This document shows, one piece after another, positions 29,877 through 39,327 of a stretch of 64,000 nucleotides of DNA. The stretch is from Flavobacterium omnivorum (lineage in GTDB: Bacteria; Bacteroidota; Bacteroidia; Flavobacteriales; Flavobacteriaceae): the NCBI RefSeq assembly GCF_900099915.1, contig NZ_FNDB01000004.1, positions 186,001-250,000 on the forward strand. Direction: 5' to 3'. The number at the start of each line of letters is the position of its first letter. Within the stretch, counting starts at the first letter, position 1. A program made the position numbers and the translations under genes. The notes beneath the pieces were generated by a model that did not search any database, was not told where the DNA came from, and saw only the letters and a program-made list of their open reading frames with translations.

Positions 29877-30374
29877 TTAATTATTTTTGCTATTATTGAT
29901 TTCTATTTCCTTAAATTTTTCGATGGTTTTAATCAAAAGTTCCTCTACTTCACAAACATGGGCTTTATAGGCTTTTACATTTTCCATGTTGCATTGTTCT
30001 TCTTTGCAAGAAATAGTTTGCTCTCTGTAGGTGATTAATTTGTCTATTATTTTTTTTTCAAAATCAAGGATTTTGATATAATTAGAAAGTCTTTCACTGA
30101 ATGGGGACGGTTTAAAATATTTTTTACGATCACCGCTTACTGTGTAGTAATTTATTTTATCCATCTTTAAGAGTAGATTCAAGTTCGTAGAAATAGAGCT
30201 TTTACTGGCAGCCATCTTTTCGACTATCTCTTCAAATGTTAATCCGGTTTTACAACCATCTACTATTAACAATCCAAGAATTCTGGAACCTAATGGCGGT
30301 AAATTGTATAATAACTCAAAATGAATTCCGAACATTTCGATGAGTTCTTCTCTTTCTTTTTGGATTGTTGCCAT
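29877..30374 (-). CDS. GbsR/MarR-family transcriptional repressor of the efflux operon
   Basis: 165 residues with a winged helix-turn-helix: LGSRILGLLIVDGCKTGLTFEEIVEKMAASKSSISTNLNLLLKMD is the GbsR/MarR pattern, with GDRKKYFKPS as the wing. The C-terminal half is helical and holds a CKEEQC pair of cysteines (about residue 125), a possible redox or metal sensor. As the first gene of the pump operon, it probably represses its own transcription. The perfect palindrome directly upstream of the promoter -7 box supports this. Inducing molecules are unknown. Confidence 0.9.
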   Translation of the reverse strand: MATIQKEREELIEMFGIHFELLYNLPPLGSRILGLLIVDGCKTGLTFEEIVEKMAASKSSISTNLNLLLKMDKINYYTVSGDRKKYFKPSPFSERLSNYIKILDFEKKIIDKLITYREQTISCKEEQCNMENVKAYKAHVCEVEELLIKTIEKFKEIEINNSKNN

Positions 30375-30384
30375 GATTTTTTTG

Positions 30385-30392
30385 CAAAAGTA
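30385..30392 (-). promoter_or_regulatory. Promoter -7 box of the efflux operon
   Basis: Minus strand TACTTTTG fits TAnnTTTG and sits 10 bases from the ATG of the regulator gene, which would give a very short leader. The adjacent operator occupies the -33 region. Confidence 0.6.
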
Positions 30393-30395
30393 AAG

Positions 30396-30419
30396 TTAGT
30401 TCGTAATTTACCGAACTAA
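30396..30419. promoter_or_regulatory. Perfect palindromic operator (TTAGTTCG-N8-CGAACTAA)
   Basis: TTAGTTCG at 30396-30403 and CGAACTAA at 30412-30419 are exact inverted arms of 8 bp with an 8-bp spacer. The site begins 3 bp upstream of the -7 box of the efflux operon and so covers its -33 region. A further half-site CGAACTTAA follows at 30421, and another TTAGTTCG half-site lies at 30529-30536 near the divergent DUF1080 gene. This is the expected arrangement for the GbsR/MarR protein encoded next to it. Confidence 0.75.
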
Positions 30420-30613
30420 ACGAACTTAAAATTATGTTAATTTTTAAGAAAACGATTTCTCTTTACTTATTGTCTTGCGAATAAAAATCTAAAGTTTAAC
30501 CCTCAATTAGTTATATTTAAATTAAAAGTTAGTTCGTGAAAAAAAAATGCTTAATATTGAAAAGAGAACTATTATACACTATTTATATTTTATTAAACCA
30601 AATGAATTTAACT

Positions 30614-31408
30614 ATGAAATCTAAAACCTTTAAGAACTCTTTTTTAATGATTGCCTTATTTTCTGCATCGGCGGCTATTGCGCAACACAAATATGTAAAC
30701 ACTCCGCCGGAGGTTTCACCAATGCCAATGAAACCCGAAATGACTGAAATTTGGGAACCGGAAGTGAAAGTTATAACGCCGGCTAAAATGATTGGAAATG
30801 CACCTTCGGATGCCATTATTTTATTTGATGGTAAAAACTTAGATCAATGGGTAAGTCAAAAAGATGCCAGCAAACCTGCAGGATGGAAAATTGTTGACAA
30901 AGATTATATGGAAGTTGTTCCAGGTTCTGGAGCCATTCAAACCAAAATGGCTTTTGGTGATTGCCAATTGCACCTAGAATGGAGCGCACCAGATGTTGTT
31001 TTAGATGGCGGACAGGCAAGAGGAAACAGTGGTGTGTTTTTCCAAAACAGATACGAGTTGCAAATATTAGATTCCCACAATAATAGAACCTACAGCAATG
31101 GCCAGGCGGGAAGTATTTATAAAGATCATCCGCCATTAGTAAACGCTGTAAAAACTCCATTAGAGTGGAATGCTTACGACGTAATTTATACGGCTCCAAG
31201 GTTCAAAACAGATGGGAAAATTGATGCTCCAGCTAGAATAACTGTGTTTTTGAATGGGGTTTTAGTACAAAATAATACGACCATAAACGGGTTGACACTG
31301 TATATCGGTTTACACAATTATCCGTCGTCTCATGGCGATGATGTTATTTCGCTTCAAGACCATGATTCTAAAAATCAATTCAGAAATATTTGGATTAGAA
31401 AACTTTAA
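30614..31408 (+). CDS. Secreted DUF1080 (3-keto-disaccharide hydrolase) family protein
   Basis: 264 residues from the ATG at 30614, chosen because it starts a normal SPI signal (FLMIALFSASAAIAQ); an upstream GTG frame would bury that signal. The DUF1080 domain begins at AIILFDGKNLDQWVSQ and has the family's concanavalin-like core with GDCQLHLEWSAPD, GNSGVFFQNRYELQILDS and the C-terminal FRNIWIRKL. Some members hydrolyse 3-keto-glycosides made from disaccharides, and others are only sugar-binding. It is divergent from the efflux operon, shares the intergenic region with its operator, and has a strong terminator downstream. Confidence 0.85.
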   Translation: MKSKTFKNSFLMIALFSASAAIAQHKYVNTPPEVSPMPMKPEMTEIWEPEVKVITPAKMIGNAPSDAIILFDGKNLDQWVSQKDASKPAGWKIVDKDYMEVVPGSGAIQTKMAFGDCQLHLEWSAPDVVLDGGQARGNSGVFFQNRYELQILDSHNNRTYSNGQAGSIYKDHPPLVNAVKTPLEWNAYDVIYTAPRFKTDGKIDAPARITVFLNGVLVQNNTTINGLTLYIGLHNYPSSHGDDVISLQDHDSKNQFRNIWIRKL

Positions 31409-31419
31409 ATAGTATATCA

Positions 31420-31449
31420 ACGGAGCGCTGCAAACGCTCCGTTTTTTTT
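31420..31449 (+). terminator. Rho-independent terminator of the DUF1080 gene
   Basis: ACGGAGCG, loop CTGCAAA, CGCTCCGT, then eight T residues. It lies 12 bp past the stop codon. Confidence 0.92.
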
Positions 31450-31498
31450 GGCTCTAAATCAGATTAAGGAACGTTTCTATTTTGAAATCTAAATTACT

Positions 31499-31506
31499 TA
31501 TATTTG
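31499..31506 (+). promoter_or_regulatory. Putative promoter -7 box for the HD hydrolase gene
   Basis: TATATTTG matches TAnnTTTG and lies 22 bases before the GTG start. Confidence 0.55.
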
Positions 31507-31528
31507 TTGACCCTAAAAAAAAGTTATA

Positions 31529-32758
31529 GTGAGTCAAATCAATAAGCTGAAAATATTCAATGATCCCATTTATGGGTTTATTACCATTCCAAATGCCTTA
31601 ATCTACGATTTAGTTCAGCATCCTTATTTTCAAAGATTGCGTCGAATTTCCCAAATGGGATTGTCGTATTTAGTATATCCTGGTGCCAATCATACCCGTT
31701 TTCATCATGCTTTAGGTTGTATGCATTTAATGCAAAAAGCAGTTGATGTGTTGCGTTTTAAAGGAGTTTCAATTTCTCCCGAAGAAGAAAATGCGCTGTA
31801 TATTGCTATTTTATTGCATGATATTGGGCACGGACCGTTTTCGCACGCTATGGAAAAAAGCATTGTTGAAGATGTGCATCATGAAGAAATATCGCTTTTA
31901 TTCATGAACCAATTAAATGTAGAATTCAACGGTCAGTTAAGTTTGGCTATTCAGGTTTTTAAAGGAGAATACAACAGAAAATTCATGTTGCAGTTGATTT
32001 CGAGTCAGTTGGATATGGATCGTATGGATTATTTGAAACGAGACAGTTTCTATTCAGGAGTGGCAGAAGGAAATGTCAACTCAGAACGACTGATTCAAAT
32101 GATGAATGTCGTGGACGATTTTTTGGTGATTGAAGAAAAAGGAATTTATTCTGTTGAAAAATTCTTAATGTCCAGACGATTAATGTATTGGCAGGCGTAT
32201 TTGCATAAAACGAGTTTAGTCGCAGAGTTAATTTTGATGAAAATCTTAAAACGCGCCAAAGAATTAACGTTAAAAGGAGTGCAATTACCTTGTAGTGAGC
32301 CGCTATTGTTTTTCATGCAAAACAAGGTCACTATTGCTACTTTTGATGCTGAAACCTTGGATTTATTTGCTCAATTAGATGATTTTGATATCATTGGAGC
32401 ATTAAAATCGTGGCAAAAGAACGATGATTTTATATTGTCCTCTTTGAGTAAAATGATAGTAAACCGAGATTTATTAAAAATAAAGCTAACTAGTGAAAAA
32501 GTAGCGATTGAAGAATTGCAGCCGCTTAAAGAGCGTTTTTCAGTGGAAAATAATATTTCATTATTGGAAACCAATTATTTTATCTTTAAAGGGAAAATAA
32601 AAAACCAAGCCTATAGTAAAGAAGCGGAACCAATACGAATTTTGAAAAAAGATAGCACAATTGAGGACGTAATTGAATCATCTGATCAGCTGAATTTAAA
32701 ATCATTATCTAAATTAGTGACCAAGTATTATATCTGTTTCCCAAAACAACTGTTATAA
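31529..32758 (+). CDS. HD-domain phosphohydrolase (dGTPase-like)
   Basis: 409 residues. The HD metal site is visible: H in NHTRFHHALG, the HD pair in LLHDIGHGPFSHAME, and the distal D in LDMDRMDYLKRDSFYSG. This is the dGTPase/SAMHD1-related group of HD proteins found in most Bacteroidota; the substrate is probably a nucleotide but is not proven. Translation begins at GTG (31529); homologues begin with the same NKLKIFNDPIYGFI segment and no ATG lies closer. It is followed 131 bp later by lpxD, a neighbour order I recall from other Flavobacteria. Confidence 0.9.
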   Translation: MSQINKLKIFNDPIYGFITIPNALIYDLVQHPYFQRLRRISQMGLSYLVYPGANHTRFHHALGCMHLMQKAVDVLRFKGVSISPEEENALYIAILLHDIGHGPFSHAMEKSIVEDVHHEEISLLFMNQLNVEFNGQLSLAIQVFKGEYNRKFMLQLISSQLDMDRMDYLKRDSFYSGVAEGNVNSERLIQMMNVVDDFLVIEEKGIYSVEKFLMSRRLMYWQAYLHKTSLVAELILMKILKRAKELTLKGVQLPCSEPLLFFMQNKVTIATFDAETLDLFAQLDDFDIIGALKSWQKNDDFILSSLSKMIVNRDLLKIKLTSEKVAIEELQPLKERFSVENNISLLETNYFIFKGKIKNQAYSKEAEPIRILKKDSTIEDVIESSDQLNLKSLSKLVTKYYICFPKQLL

Positions 32759-32785
32759 AAACGCCATTTAAAATCTATTTTTTTA

Positions 32786-32793
32786 TATTTTTG
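32786..32793 (+). promoter_or_regulatory. Putative promoter -7 box for the lpx operon
   Basis: TATTTTTG, a match to TAnnTTTG, lies about 97 bases before lpxD and leaves a leader of roughly 85 nt. No clear -33 element. Confidence 0.45.
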
Positions 32794-32889
32794 TCGCAAT
32801 GAAACGAGCTAATACATTTTTTTTTAATACCATCAGGACATTACATAGTGAGATCCATCTTATTCCCATAAGAAATACAATTAGATAAG

Positions 32890-33933
32890 ATGAAATTTAC
32901 AGCAGAACAAATAGCAGGGATTTTAGAAGGAGAAGTTGTTGGGAATCCGAAGGTGGAAGTTTTTAGATTGTCAAAAATTGAGGAGGGTATTGAAGGTTCA
33001 TTGACTTTTTTGTCAAATCCTAAATACCTCAATTATATATATTCCACAAAAGCATCAGTAACAATTGTGAATGATTCTTTTGTGCCAGAGTCGCCTGTAA
33101 CCACTACATTAATAAAAGTGCCAGATGCATACGGAGCGTTTTCTAAACTGTTGGAATTTTACAATCAAGTTAAGCTTAATAAAAGTGGAATTGAGCAACC
33201 TTCCTTTCTTTCGCAAAGTGCAAAATATGGAGATAACCTATATTTAGGCAGTTTTAGTTACGTAGGACAAAACGTTGTTTTAGGTGAAAATGTAAAAATT
33301 TATCCCAATTGTTTTCTGGGAGACAATGTTACTGTTGGTGATAATGTAGTTTTATTCGCTGGTGCAAAAATATATTCGGAAACTGTAATTGGTAACAATT
33401 GCACGATTCATTCAGGAGCTATTATTGGTTCGGACGGTTTTGGCTTTGCGCCTAATCCAGACGGAACTTATACAAAGATTCCTCAAATTGGTAATGTAAT
33501 CATTGAGGATAACGTTGATATAGGTTCTTGTACTACAATTGATAGAGCCACTATGGGTTCAACTATTATTAGAAAGGGAGTAAAATTGGATAATCAAATT
33601 CAGATTGCCCATAATGTTGAAATAGGGGAGAACACAGTGATTGCTGCTCAAACAGGCGTTGCAGGTTCTACTAAAATTGGAAAAAATGGCTTGATCGGTG
33701 GTCAAGTAGGAATTTCAGGACATCTGACCATAGGGAATAATGTCCGAATTCAGGCGCAAGCTGGTGTTGGAAGAAATATAAAAGACAACGAAATTTTGCA
33801 GGGAAGTCCGGCATTTGGATACAACGATTTTAGCAAATCGTATGTTCATTTTAAGAATTTACCTAAAATTGTTGCAGAAATAAAAGAATTAAAGAAACAA
33901 ATATTAAACCAAAAAAATGCAAACAATGGTTAA
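32890..33933 (+). CDS. lpxD: UDP-3-O-acylglucosamine N-acyltransferase LpxD
   Basis: 347 residues. The N-terminal uridine-binding domain ([21 protein letters not shown]) is followed by left-handed beta-helix hexapeptide repeats and a C-terminal helix. The catalytic-type histidine is in [17 protein letters not shown]. LpxD adds the second 3-hydroxyacyl chain in lipid A synthesis, in the cytoplasm, using acyl-ACP. Its 3' end overlaps lpxC/fabZ by 17 bases, and the operon continues with lpxA, so the assignment is firm. Confidence 0.95.
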   Translation: MKFTAEQIAGILEGEVVGNPKVEVFRLSKIEEGIEGSLTFLSNPKYLNYIYSTKASVTIVNDSFVPESPVTTTLIKVPDAYGAFSKLLEFYNQVKLNKSGIEQPSFLSQSAKYGDNLYLGSFSYVGQNVVLGENVKIYPNCFLGDNVTVGDNVVLFAGAKIYSETVIGNNCTIHSGAIIGSDGFGFAPNPDGTYTKIPQIGNVIIEDNVDIGSCTTIDRATMGSTIIRKGVKLDNQIQIAHNVEIGENTVIAAQTGVAGSTKIGKNGLIGGQVGISGHLTIGNNVRIQAQAGVGRNIKDNEILQGSPAFGYNDFSKSYVHFKNLPKIVAEIKELKKQILNQKNANNG

Positions 33934-35314
33934 ACAGAAGACCATCACGACAGAGATCTCGCTAACTGGAGTTGGACTACATACCGGTAAAGAAGTTAAA
34001 ATGACTTTTAAACCTGCTCCGGTGAATAATGGTTTTACTTTTGTTCGAGTAGATCTGGAGGGACATCCTATTATCGAAGCAGATGCAAATTATGTAGTAA
34101 ACACCCAAAGAGGGACTAATTTAGAAAAACTGGGTGTTAAAATTCAAACTCCAGAACATGTTTTAGCAGCACTGATTGGTTGTGATTTAGACAACATAAT
34201 TATCGAATTGAATGCTTCGGAACTTCCTATAATGGATGGTTCTTCTAAATATTTTGTTGAAGCACTTGAAAAAGCAGGATTTGAAGAGCAAAATGCCAAA
34301 AGAAAAGTTTACGTAGTTAAGGAGGTTATTTCATTCACAGACGAAGCTTCAGGAAGTGAAATTTTAGTGATGCCAAGTGATCATTATTGTGTAACTGCCA
34401 TGGTTGATTTTGGAACTAAAATTTTAGGTACCCAAAATGCAAACATGAAAAGTATTGCTGATTTCAAAACTGAAATATCGGAATCCAGAACTTTTAGTTT
34501 TTTGCATGAATTAGAATCACTTTTAGAAAACGGATTGATAAAAGGAGGCGATTTGAACAACGCAATAGTCTATGTTGATAAAGAAATTTCGGAGGCAACA
34601 ATGGAAAACTTGAAAGTTGCGTTTGGAAAAGAAACGATTAACGTAAAACCTAATGGAATTTTAGACAATCTTACTTTGCATTATCCAAATGAGGCAGCAA
34701 GACACAAACTTCTTGATGTAGTGGGTGATTTAGCTTTAATAGGTACTAAAATACAAGGAAAAGTTATTGCTAATAAACCAGGACATTTTGTAAATACACA
34801 ATTTGCCAAAAAAATGGCAAAAATTATAAAAATAGAACAGAGAAATTATGTTCCCGTTTATGACTTAAACCTAGAGCCATTAATGGATATTCATAAAATA
34901 ATGGCGGTATTGCCTCACAGACCACCCTTTTTATTGATTGATAGAATCATTGAAATGTCTGAAAGCCATGTTGTAGGGATGAAAAATGTCACCATGAATG
35001 AAAATTTCTTTGTTGGTCATTTTCCAGAAGCACCAGTTATGCCAGGCGTTTTAATAGTGGAGGCCATGGCACAAACAGGAGGAATCTTAGTTTTAAGCAC
35101 AGTTCCAGATCCTGAAAATTATTTGACTTATTTTATGAAAATTGACAATGTCAAATTCAAACATAAAGTATTACCCGGTGACACCTTAATTTTTAAATGT
35201 GATTTGATAACGCCTATCAGAAGAGGGATTTGTCACATGCAAGCAAATGCTTATGCAAACGGAAAACTAGTTGCTGAAGCGGAATTAATGGCTCAGATTG
35301 CTAAAAAACAATAA
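33917..35314 (+). CDS. lpxC: Bifunctional UDP-acyl-GlcNAc deacetylase LpxC / hydroxyacyl-ACP dehydratase FabZ
   Basis: 465 residues. The LpxC part (about 1-305) has the zinc ligands in TPEHVLAAL and [18 protein letters not shown]. The FabZ part (about 315-465) has [11 protein letters not shown] and the active [20 protein letters not shown] helix. LpxC performs the committed step of lipid A synthesis; FabZ dehydrates 3-hydroxyacyl-ACP for fatty acid elongation. Fusion of the two is a Bacteroidota trait and balances the use of 3-hydroxyacyl-ACP. The start could be 33917 or the ATG at 33926, both overlapping the end of lpxD. Confidence 0.96.
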   Translation: MQTMVKQKTITTEISLTGVGLHTGKEVKMTFKPAPVNNGFTFVRVDLEGHPIIEADANYVVNTQRGTNLEKLGVKIQTPEHVLAALIGCDLDNIIIELNASELPIMDGSSKYFVEALEKAGFEEQNAKRKVYVVKEVISFTDEASGSEILVMPSDHYCVTAMVDFGTKILGTQNANMKSIADFKTEISESRTFSFLHELESLLENGLIKGGDLNNAIVYVDKEISEATMENLKVAFGKETINVKPNGILDNLTLHYPNEAARHKLLDVVGDLALIGTKIQGKVIANKPGHFVNTQFAKKMAKIIKIEQRNYVPVYDLNLEPLMDIHKIMAVLPHRPPFLLIDRIIEMSESHVVGMKNVTMNENFFVGHFPEAPVMPGVLIVEAMAQTGGILVLSTVPDPENYLTYFMKIDNVKFKHKVLPGDTLIFKCDLITPIRRGICHMQANAYANGKLVAEAELMAQIAKKQ

Positions 35315-35382
35315 TTTTTGTTGATTTGATTATCGATTATTCGATCAATCGCTTAAACAGTTAAACGGTTAAACAAAATAAA

Positions 35383-36168
35383 ATGAATCAACCCTTAGCC
35401 TATGTTCATCCCGGTGCTAAAATCGCCAAAAATGTCGTAATAGAACCCTTTACAACCATTCATAACAACGTTGTCATTGGAGACGGTACTTGGATAGGAT
35501 CCAATGTTACGATTATGGAAGGTGCAAGAATTGGAAAAAATTGTAATATATTCCCAGGAGCAGTTATCTCCGCTGTTCCGCAAGATTTAAAGTTTGGAGG
35601 AGAAGATTCGCTTGTAATTATTGGGGACAATTGTACAATCAGAGAGTGCGTTACCATTAATAGAGGGACAATTGCATCAGGACAAACTGTAATTGGCGAC
35701 AACTGTTTAATTATGGCTACAGCCCACATTGCTCATGATTGTCACGTAGGAAATAATGCTATTATTGTTAATGGGGTTCTTCTAGGAGGACACGTAACTA
35801 TTGGTAATTATGCTATTGTTGGAGGTTTATCAGCAGTTCATCAATTTATTAGTGTGGGAGACCATGCCATGATTTCGGGAGGGTCTTTACTAAGAAAAGA
35901 TGTTCCACCGTACACAAAAGCAGCTAAAGAACCATTGTCCTATGTTGGAATTAATTCGGTTGGATTGAGAAGGAGAGGCTTTACATCTGAAAAAATCAGA
36001 GAAATTCAAGATATTTATAGAATTTTGTATCAAAAAAATTATAACGTTACACAAGCTTTGGGGATTATTGAAGCTGAAATGGAAGCAACACCTGAACGAG
36101 ATGAAATTATTGATTTTATTAGAAATTCATCAAGAGGAGTAATGAAAGGATATTCTGGGAACTACTAA
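35383..36168 (+). CDS. lpxA: UDP-N-acetylglucosamine O-acyltransferase LpxA
   Basis: 261 residues, standard LpxA length. Hexapeptide beta-helix (IGDGTWIGSNVTIMEGARIG and following repeats) with the catalytic histidine in ATAHIAHDCHVGNN, then the C-terminal helical part LRRRGFTSEKIREIQDIYR. It catalyses the first acylation of UDP-GlcNAc in lipid A synthesis. The 68-bp gap before it contains three short TTAAAC copies of no evident function. Confidence 0.96.
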   Translation: MNQPLAYVHPGAKIAKNVVIEPFTTIHNNVVIGDGTWIGSNVTIMEGARIGKNCNIFPGAVISAVPQDLKFGGEDSLVIIGDNCTIRECVTINRGTIASGQTVIGDNCLIMATAHIAHDCHVGNNAIIVNGVLLGGHVTIGNYAIVGGLSAVHQFISVGDHAMISGGSLLRKDVPPYTKAAKEPLSYVGINSVGLRRRGFTSEKIREIQDIYRILYQKNYNVTQALGIIEAEMEATPERDEIIDFIRNSSRGVMKGYSGNY

Positions 36169-36227
36169 AAATAAAGTAATTTCAGTTATCAAAAAAATAA
36201 AAATAGTAATATAAAATAAAAAATATA

Positions 36228-36794
36228 ATGGCATCTACATCAGATATTAAAAACGGATTGTGTATCAAATACAACAATGATATTTACAAAATTATTGAAT
36301 TTCTTCACGTTAAACCAGGAAAAGGACCAGCTTTCGTTAGAACCAAACTGAGAAGTTTAACTAATGGAAAAGTGTTAGACAATACCTTTTCTGCAGGACA
36401 TAAAATAGAAGAAGTTAGAGTAGAAAATCATAAATTTCAATTTTTGTATCCGGAAGGTGATGATTTTCATTTTATGAATACAGAGACTTTCGAGCAAATT
36501 ACATTGAACAAAAATATTTTAGACTCACCAGATTTGCTAAAAGAAGGAGAGAACGTAATGGTAAGTATCAATACAGAGACTGACTTACCGCTTTCTGTGG
36601 ATATGCCTGCTTCAGTTATCCTAGAAGTCACTTATGCGGAACCAGGAATCAAAGGAAATACGGCTACAAATGCAACTAAATCAGCCACTGTTGAAACGGG
36701 TGCAAGTGTAAATGTTCCCTTGTTTATTAATGAAGGAGATAAAATTAAAATTGACACCGCGTCAGGTTCTTACATGGAACGTGTAAAAGAGTAG
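36228..36794 (+). CDS. efp: Translation elongation factor P
   Basis: 188 residues with the three-domain EF-P layout. Domain I carries the loop KPGKGPAFVRTKLR with the lysine that is the site of modification in many bacteria, and domain III ends in DKIKIDTASGSYMERV. EF-P rescues ribosomes at polyproline stretches. It is 59 bp downstream of lpxA and followed by a terminator-like hairpin, so a mix of co-transcription and partial stopping is likely. Confidence 0.96.
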   Translation: MASTSDIKNGLCIKYNNDIYKIIEFLHVKPGKGPAFVRTKLRSLTNGKVLDNTFSAGHKIEEVRVENHKFQFLYPEGDDFHFMNTETFEQITLNKNILDSPDLLKEGENVMVSINTETDLPLSVDMPASVILEVTYAEPGIKGNTATNATKSATVETGASVNVPLFINEGDKIKIDTASGSYMERVKE

Positions 36795-36805
36795 ATAATT
36801 TGATA

Positions 36806-36852
36806 ATTAGAAAATGTGACCTTTATCTAATAGCAACATTTTCTAATTTTTC
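36806..36852 (+). terminator. Terminator-like hairpin between efp and the second lpxD
   Basis: ATTAGAAAATGT (36806-36817) and ACATTTTCTAAT (36836-36847) are perfect 12-bp arms around an 18-base loop, followed by a T run. AT-rich, so it may be a partial terminator. Confidence 0.6.
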
Positions 36853-36879
36853 ACATTTTCTCATTTTCCAATTAAAATT

Positions 36880-37809
36880 ATGAAATTCCAAAAAGCGTAT
36901 ACCTTAAAAGAAATTGCAAGTATCATTGGCTGCGAATATGTAGGTAATGCCAATTTTCCTATTTTAGGAATGAATGAAATTCATGTTGTCGAATTTGGCG
37001 ATATTGTTTTTGTGGATCATCCAAAATATTATGACAAGGCATTAAATTCTGCTGCGTCCATAGTTTTGATTAACAAAAATGTAGCGTGTCCCGAAGGAAA
37101 AGCATTACTGATATCAGAAGATCCTTTCAGGGATTTTAATAAATTGACAAATTATTTCAGGCCTTTTCAATTTTCAAATGTTTCCATAGCAACTTCAGCT
37201 TTAATAGGCGAGGGAACTGTGATACAGCCGAATACATTTATTGGAAATCATGTTTTTATTGGCAAGAATTGCTTAATTCATTCTAATGTTTCCATTTATG
37301 ATTATACCATAATTGGCGACAATGTTATTATTCATGCAGGAACGATTCTAGGCGCAGATGCCTTTTACTATAAAAAGCGACCTGAAGGTTATGATCAATT
37401 ACTTTCCGGTGGTCGCGTGGTAATCAAAGATAATGTGGGTATTGGAGCGCTTTGTACTATTGACAAAGGTGTAACTGGTGACACAACAATTGGCGAAGGC
37501 ACTAAAATTGACAATCAAGTACATGTAGGTCATGATACTGTTATTGGAAAAAAATGTTTAATCGCCTCTCAAACTGGAATAGCAGGTTGTGTGGTTATTG
37601 AAGATGAAGTAACGATTTGGGGACAAGTAGGAACCACCAGCGGTATTACTATAGGGGCTAAGGCAATTATTCTGGGTCAAACTGGAGTGACAAAATCGGT
37701 TGAAGGCGGAAAGTCTTATTTTGGTACTCCAATTGAAGAATCAAGAGAAAAATTGAAGCAACTGGCCAATATCAAAAAGATACCCGAAATTCTAAATAAA
37801 CTAAAATAA
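36880..37809 (+). CDS. Second LpxD-like acyltransferase
   Basis: 309 residues, clearly related to LpxD: N-terminal domain with [21 protein letters not shown], then hexapeptide repeats with a histidine in [12 protein letters not shown]. It is shorter than the first LpxD by 38 residues and has [13 protein letters not shown] where LpxD has the NPDGTYTKI loop. The C-terminal helix is short. It may transfer a different acyl group or act on a related sugar nucleotide. A second LpxD-like gene beside efp and sucD is common in Flavobacteria as I recall. It abuts the NTF2-like gene. Confidence 0.88.
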   Translation: MKFQKAYTLKEIASIIGCEYVGNANFPILGMNEIHVVEFGDIVFVDHPKYYDKALNSAASIVLINKNVACPEGKALLISEDPFRDFNKLTNYFRPFQFSNVSIATSALIGEGTVIQPNTFIGNHVFIGKNCLIHSNVSIYDYTIIGDNVIIHAGTILGADAFYYKKRPEGYDQLLSGGRVVIKDNVGIGALCTIDKGVTGDTTIGEGTKIDNQVHVGHDTVIGKKCLIASQTGIAGCVVIEDEVTIWGQVGTTSGITIGAKAIILGQTGVTKSVEGGKSYFGTPIEESREKLKQLANIKKIPEILNKLK

Positions 37810-37810
37810 T

Positions 37811-38173
37811 ATGTCTGCTAAAGAAATTGTTCAGAAATTTTATAAATCGGATGCTTTGATTGATCGTGAAGTTATCAAAGATTTTTTGCATCCAGAGGTA
37901 ATCGTAGAATGGAATAGTAGTACAGGATTTGTGGAACTTAATTATGATTCGTTATTAAATTTGTCCAATGATTTAAGTAAAGCTTATGTCCGTTCTAAGG
38001 TTCGTATAAGCCATCTTATTGGTGAAAATGATTTGATTTCGGTACGTTATTCTCATTTTGTGAAAACGATTGAGAACCCAAGAGAAGAAATGTTATTGGC
38101 ACATTTTATAGTTATTTGGCAAATAAAAGACAATAAATTATTTCGAGGCTATCAAATGAGCCAATTATCCTAA
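37811..38173 (+). CDS. NTF2/SnoaL-like protein
   Basis: 120 residues with the small cone-shaped NTF2-like fold pattern: N-terminal helix IVQKFYKSDALIDREVIKDFLHPEVIVEWN, then strands LISVRYSHFV and LAHFIVIWQIKDNKLFRGYQM. No catalytic residues can be assigned. It begins one base after the second lpxD-like gene, so the two are probably co-translated; any link to lipid A is only positional. Confidence 0.8.
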   Translation: MSAKEIVQKFYKSDALIDREVIKDFLHPEVIVEWNSSTGFVELNYDSLLNLSNDLSKAYVRSKVRISHLIGENDLISVRYSHFVKTIENPREEMLLAHFIVIWQIKDNKLFRGYQMSQLS

Positions 38174-38224
38174 TTTAGTGTCAAAAAACTGAATACTGAA
38201 TACGGATTAGTGCTTACTATTTTA

Positions 38225-38232
38225 TACTTTTG
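38225..38232 (+). promoter_or_regulatory. Putative promoter -7 box for sucD
   Basis: TACTTTTG fits TAnnTTTG and lies 35 bases before the sucD ATG. Confidence 0.55.
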
Positions 38233-38267
38233 CATAACCATTTTAAAAACTACATAAAAAATATATC

Positions 38268-39140
38268 ATGAGTGTTTTAGTTAATAAAGATTCCAAAATA
38301 ATTGTTCAAGGTTTTACAGGAAGTGAAGGAACTTTCCATGCTTCTCAAATGATTGAGTACGGTACTAACGTTGTTGGTGGTGTAACTCCAGGAAAAGGGG
38401 GGACTACGCACTTAGATAGACCCGTTTTTAATACTGTAAAAGATGCTGTAGAACAAGCAGGAGCTGATACGACTATCATTTTTGTACCGCCAGCTTTTGC
38501 TGCAGATGCAATAATGGAAGCTGCTGACGCGGGAATAAAAGTAATTATTGCAATTACTGAAGGAATTCCTGTGGCAGACATGATCAAAGCGAATAGTTAT
38601 GTTAAAGAAAGAAAAGCAAGATTAATAGGGCCAAACTGTCCAGGTATAATTACTCCAGGCGAAGCTAAAGTTGGTATTATGCCAGGTTTTGTATTCAAAA
38701 AAGGAACAGTTGGTATTGTTTCTAAATCGGGAACATTAACGTACGAAGCTGCGGATCAAGTAGTAAAACAAGGATTAGGAATCACTACTGCAATTGGTAT
38801 TGGTGGAGACCCAATCATTGGAACTACAACAAAAGAAGCTGTTGAATTGTTGATGAATGATCCAGAAACAGAATGTATCGTAATGATCGGCGAAATTGGT
38901 GGACAATTAGAAGCTGATGCTGCTCATTGGATCAAAGCGGATGGTAACCGTAAACCAGTTGTAGGGTTCATTGCAGGAGTTACCGCTCCAGTAGGACGTA
39001 CAATGGGACATGCAGGTGCAATCGTTGGTGGATCTGACGATACTGCAGAAGCTAAAAAACAAATCATGAGAGAATGTGGTATTCACGTAGTAGATTCTCC
39101 AGCAGAAATTGGTAAAAAAGTTAAAGAAGTTTTAGGTTAA
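38268..39140 (+). CDS. sucD: Succinyl-CoA ligase, alpha subunit
   Basis: 290 residues. CoA-binding Rossmann part with [19 protein letters not shown], the [20 protein letters not shown] segment, and the phosphohistidine loop [13 protein letters not shown] with H248. It interconverts succinyl-CoA and succinate with ATP or GTP synthesis in the TCA cycle, together with SucC, which is not in the window. A strong terminator follows. Confidence 0.97.
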   Translation: MSVLVNKDSKIIVQGFTGSEGTFHASQMIEYGTNVVGGVTPGKGGTTHLDRPVFNTVKDAVEQAGADTTIIFVPPAFAADAIMEAADAGIKVIIAITEGIPVADMIKANSYVKERKARLIGPNCPGIITPGEAKVGIMPGFVFKKGTVGIVSKSGTLTYEAADQVVKQGLGITTAIGIGGDPIIGTTTKEAVELLMNDPETECIVMIGEIGGQLEADAAHWIKADGNRKPVVGFIAGVTAPVGRTMGHAGAIVGGSDDTAEAKKQIMRECGIHVVDSPAEIGKKVKEVLG

Positions 39141-39164
39141 TCTTATACTCCAATTAAATATTCT

Positions 39165-39194
39165 AAAAAGCCTCGCAATTTGTGGGGCTTTTTT
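39165..39194 (+). terminator. Rho-independent terminator of sucD
   Basis: A 12-bp stem (with two G-U pairs) from 39166-39177 to 39181-39192, loop ATT, then T residues. It lies 25 bp past the stop. Confidence 0.88.
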
Positions 39195-39217
39195 AATTAT
39201 AAATTGAATTAAAGAAA

Positions 39218-39225
39218 TATCTTTG
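39218..39225 (+). promoter_or_regulatory. Putative promoter -7 box for the gene at 39360
   Basis: TATCTTTG fits TAnnTTTG. It would give a leader of about 130 nt that includes the hairpin at 39300-39327. Confidence 0.5.
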
Positions 39226-39299
39226 CACTTTATTAAATGGATTTTTTTTTTCAGATTCAATACTAATAAAAGTAAATACAAACGAATGGTTTCTAATGG

Positions 39300-39327
39300 G
39301 CCTCACGATTTTGTGGGGTATTTTTTT
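39300..39327 (+). terminator. Terminator-like hairpin inside a leader
   Basis: CCTCACG pairs with TGTGGGG (two G-U pairs) around loop ATTT and is followed by TA and seven T residues. Sequence and shape echo the sucD terminator 135 bp upstream, as if duplicated. It lies between the predicted promoter at 39218 and the gene at 39360, so it could act as an attenuator. Confidence 0.55.

Noticed and set aside
30536..30613. GTG start at 30536 for the DUF1080 gene
   Set aside because: It would place 26 residues ahead of a standard signal peptide that begins at ATG 30614.
30816..31199. 127-codon open frame antisense to the DUF1080 gene
   Set aside because: The DUF1080 frame is strongly supported and the antisense frame has no family pattern.
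35315..35382. Three short TTAAAC direct repeats before lpxA as an operator
   Set aside because: They are only 6-7 bases, AT-rich and unsymmetrical, and lie inside an operon; chance is the simpler explanation.
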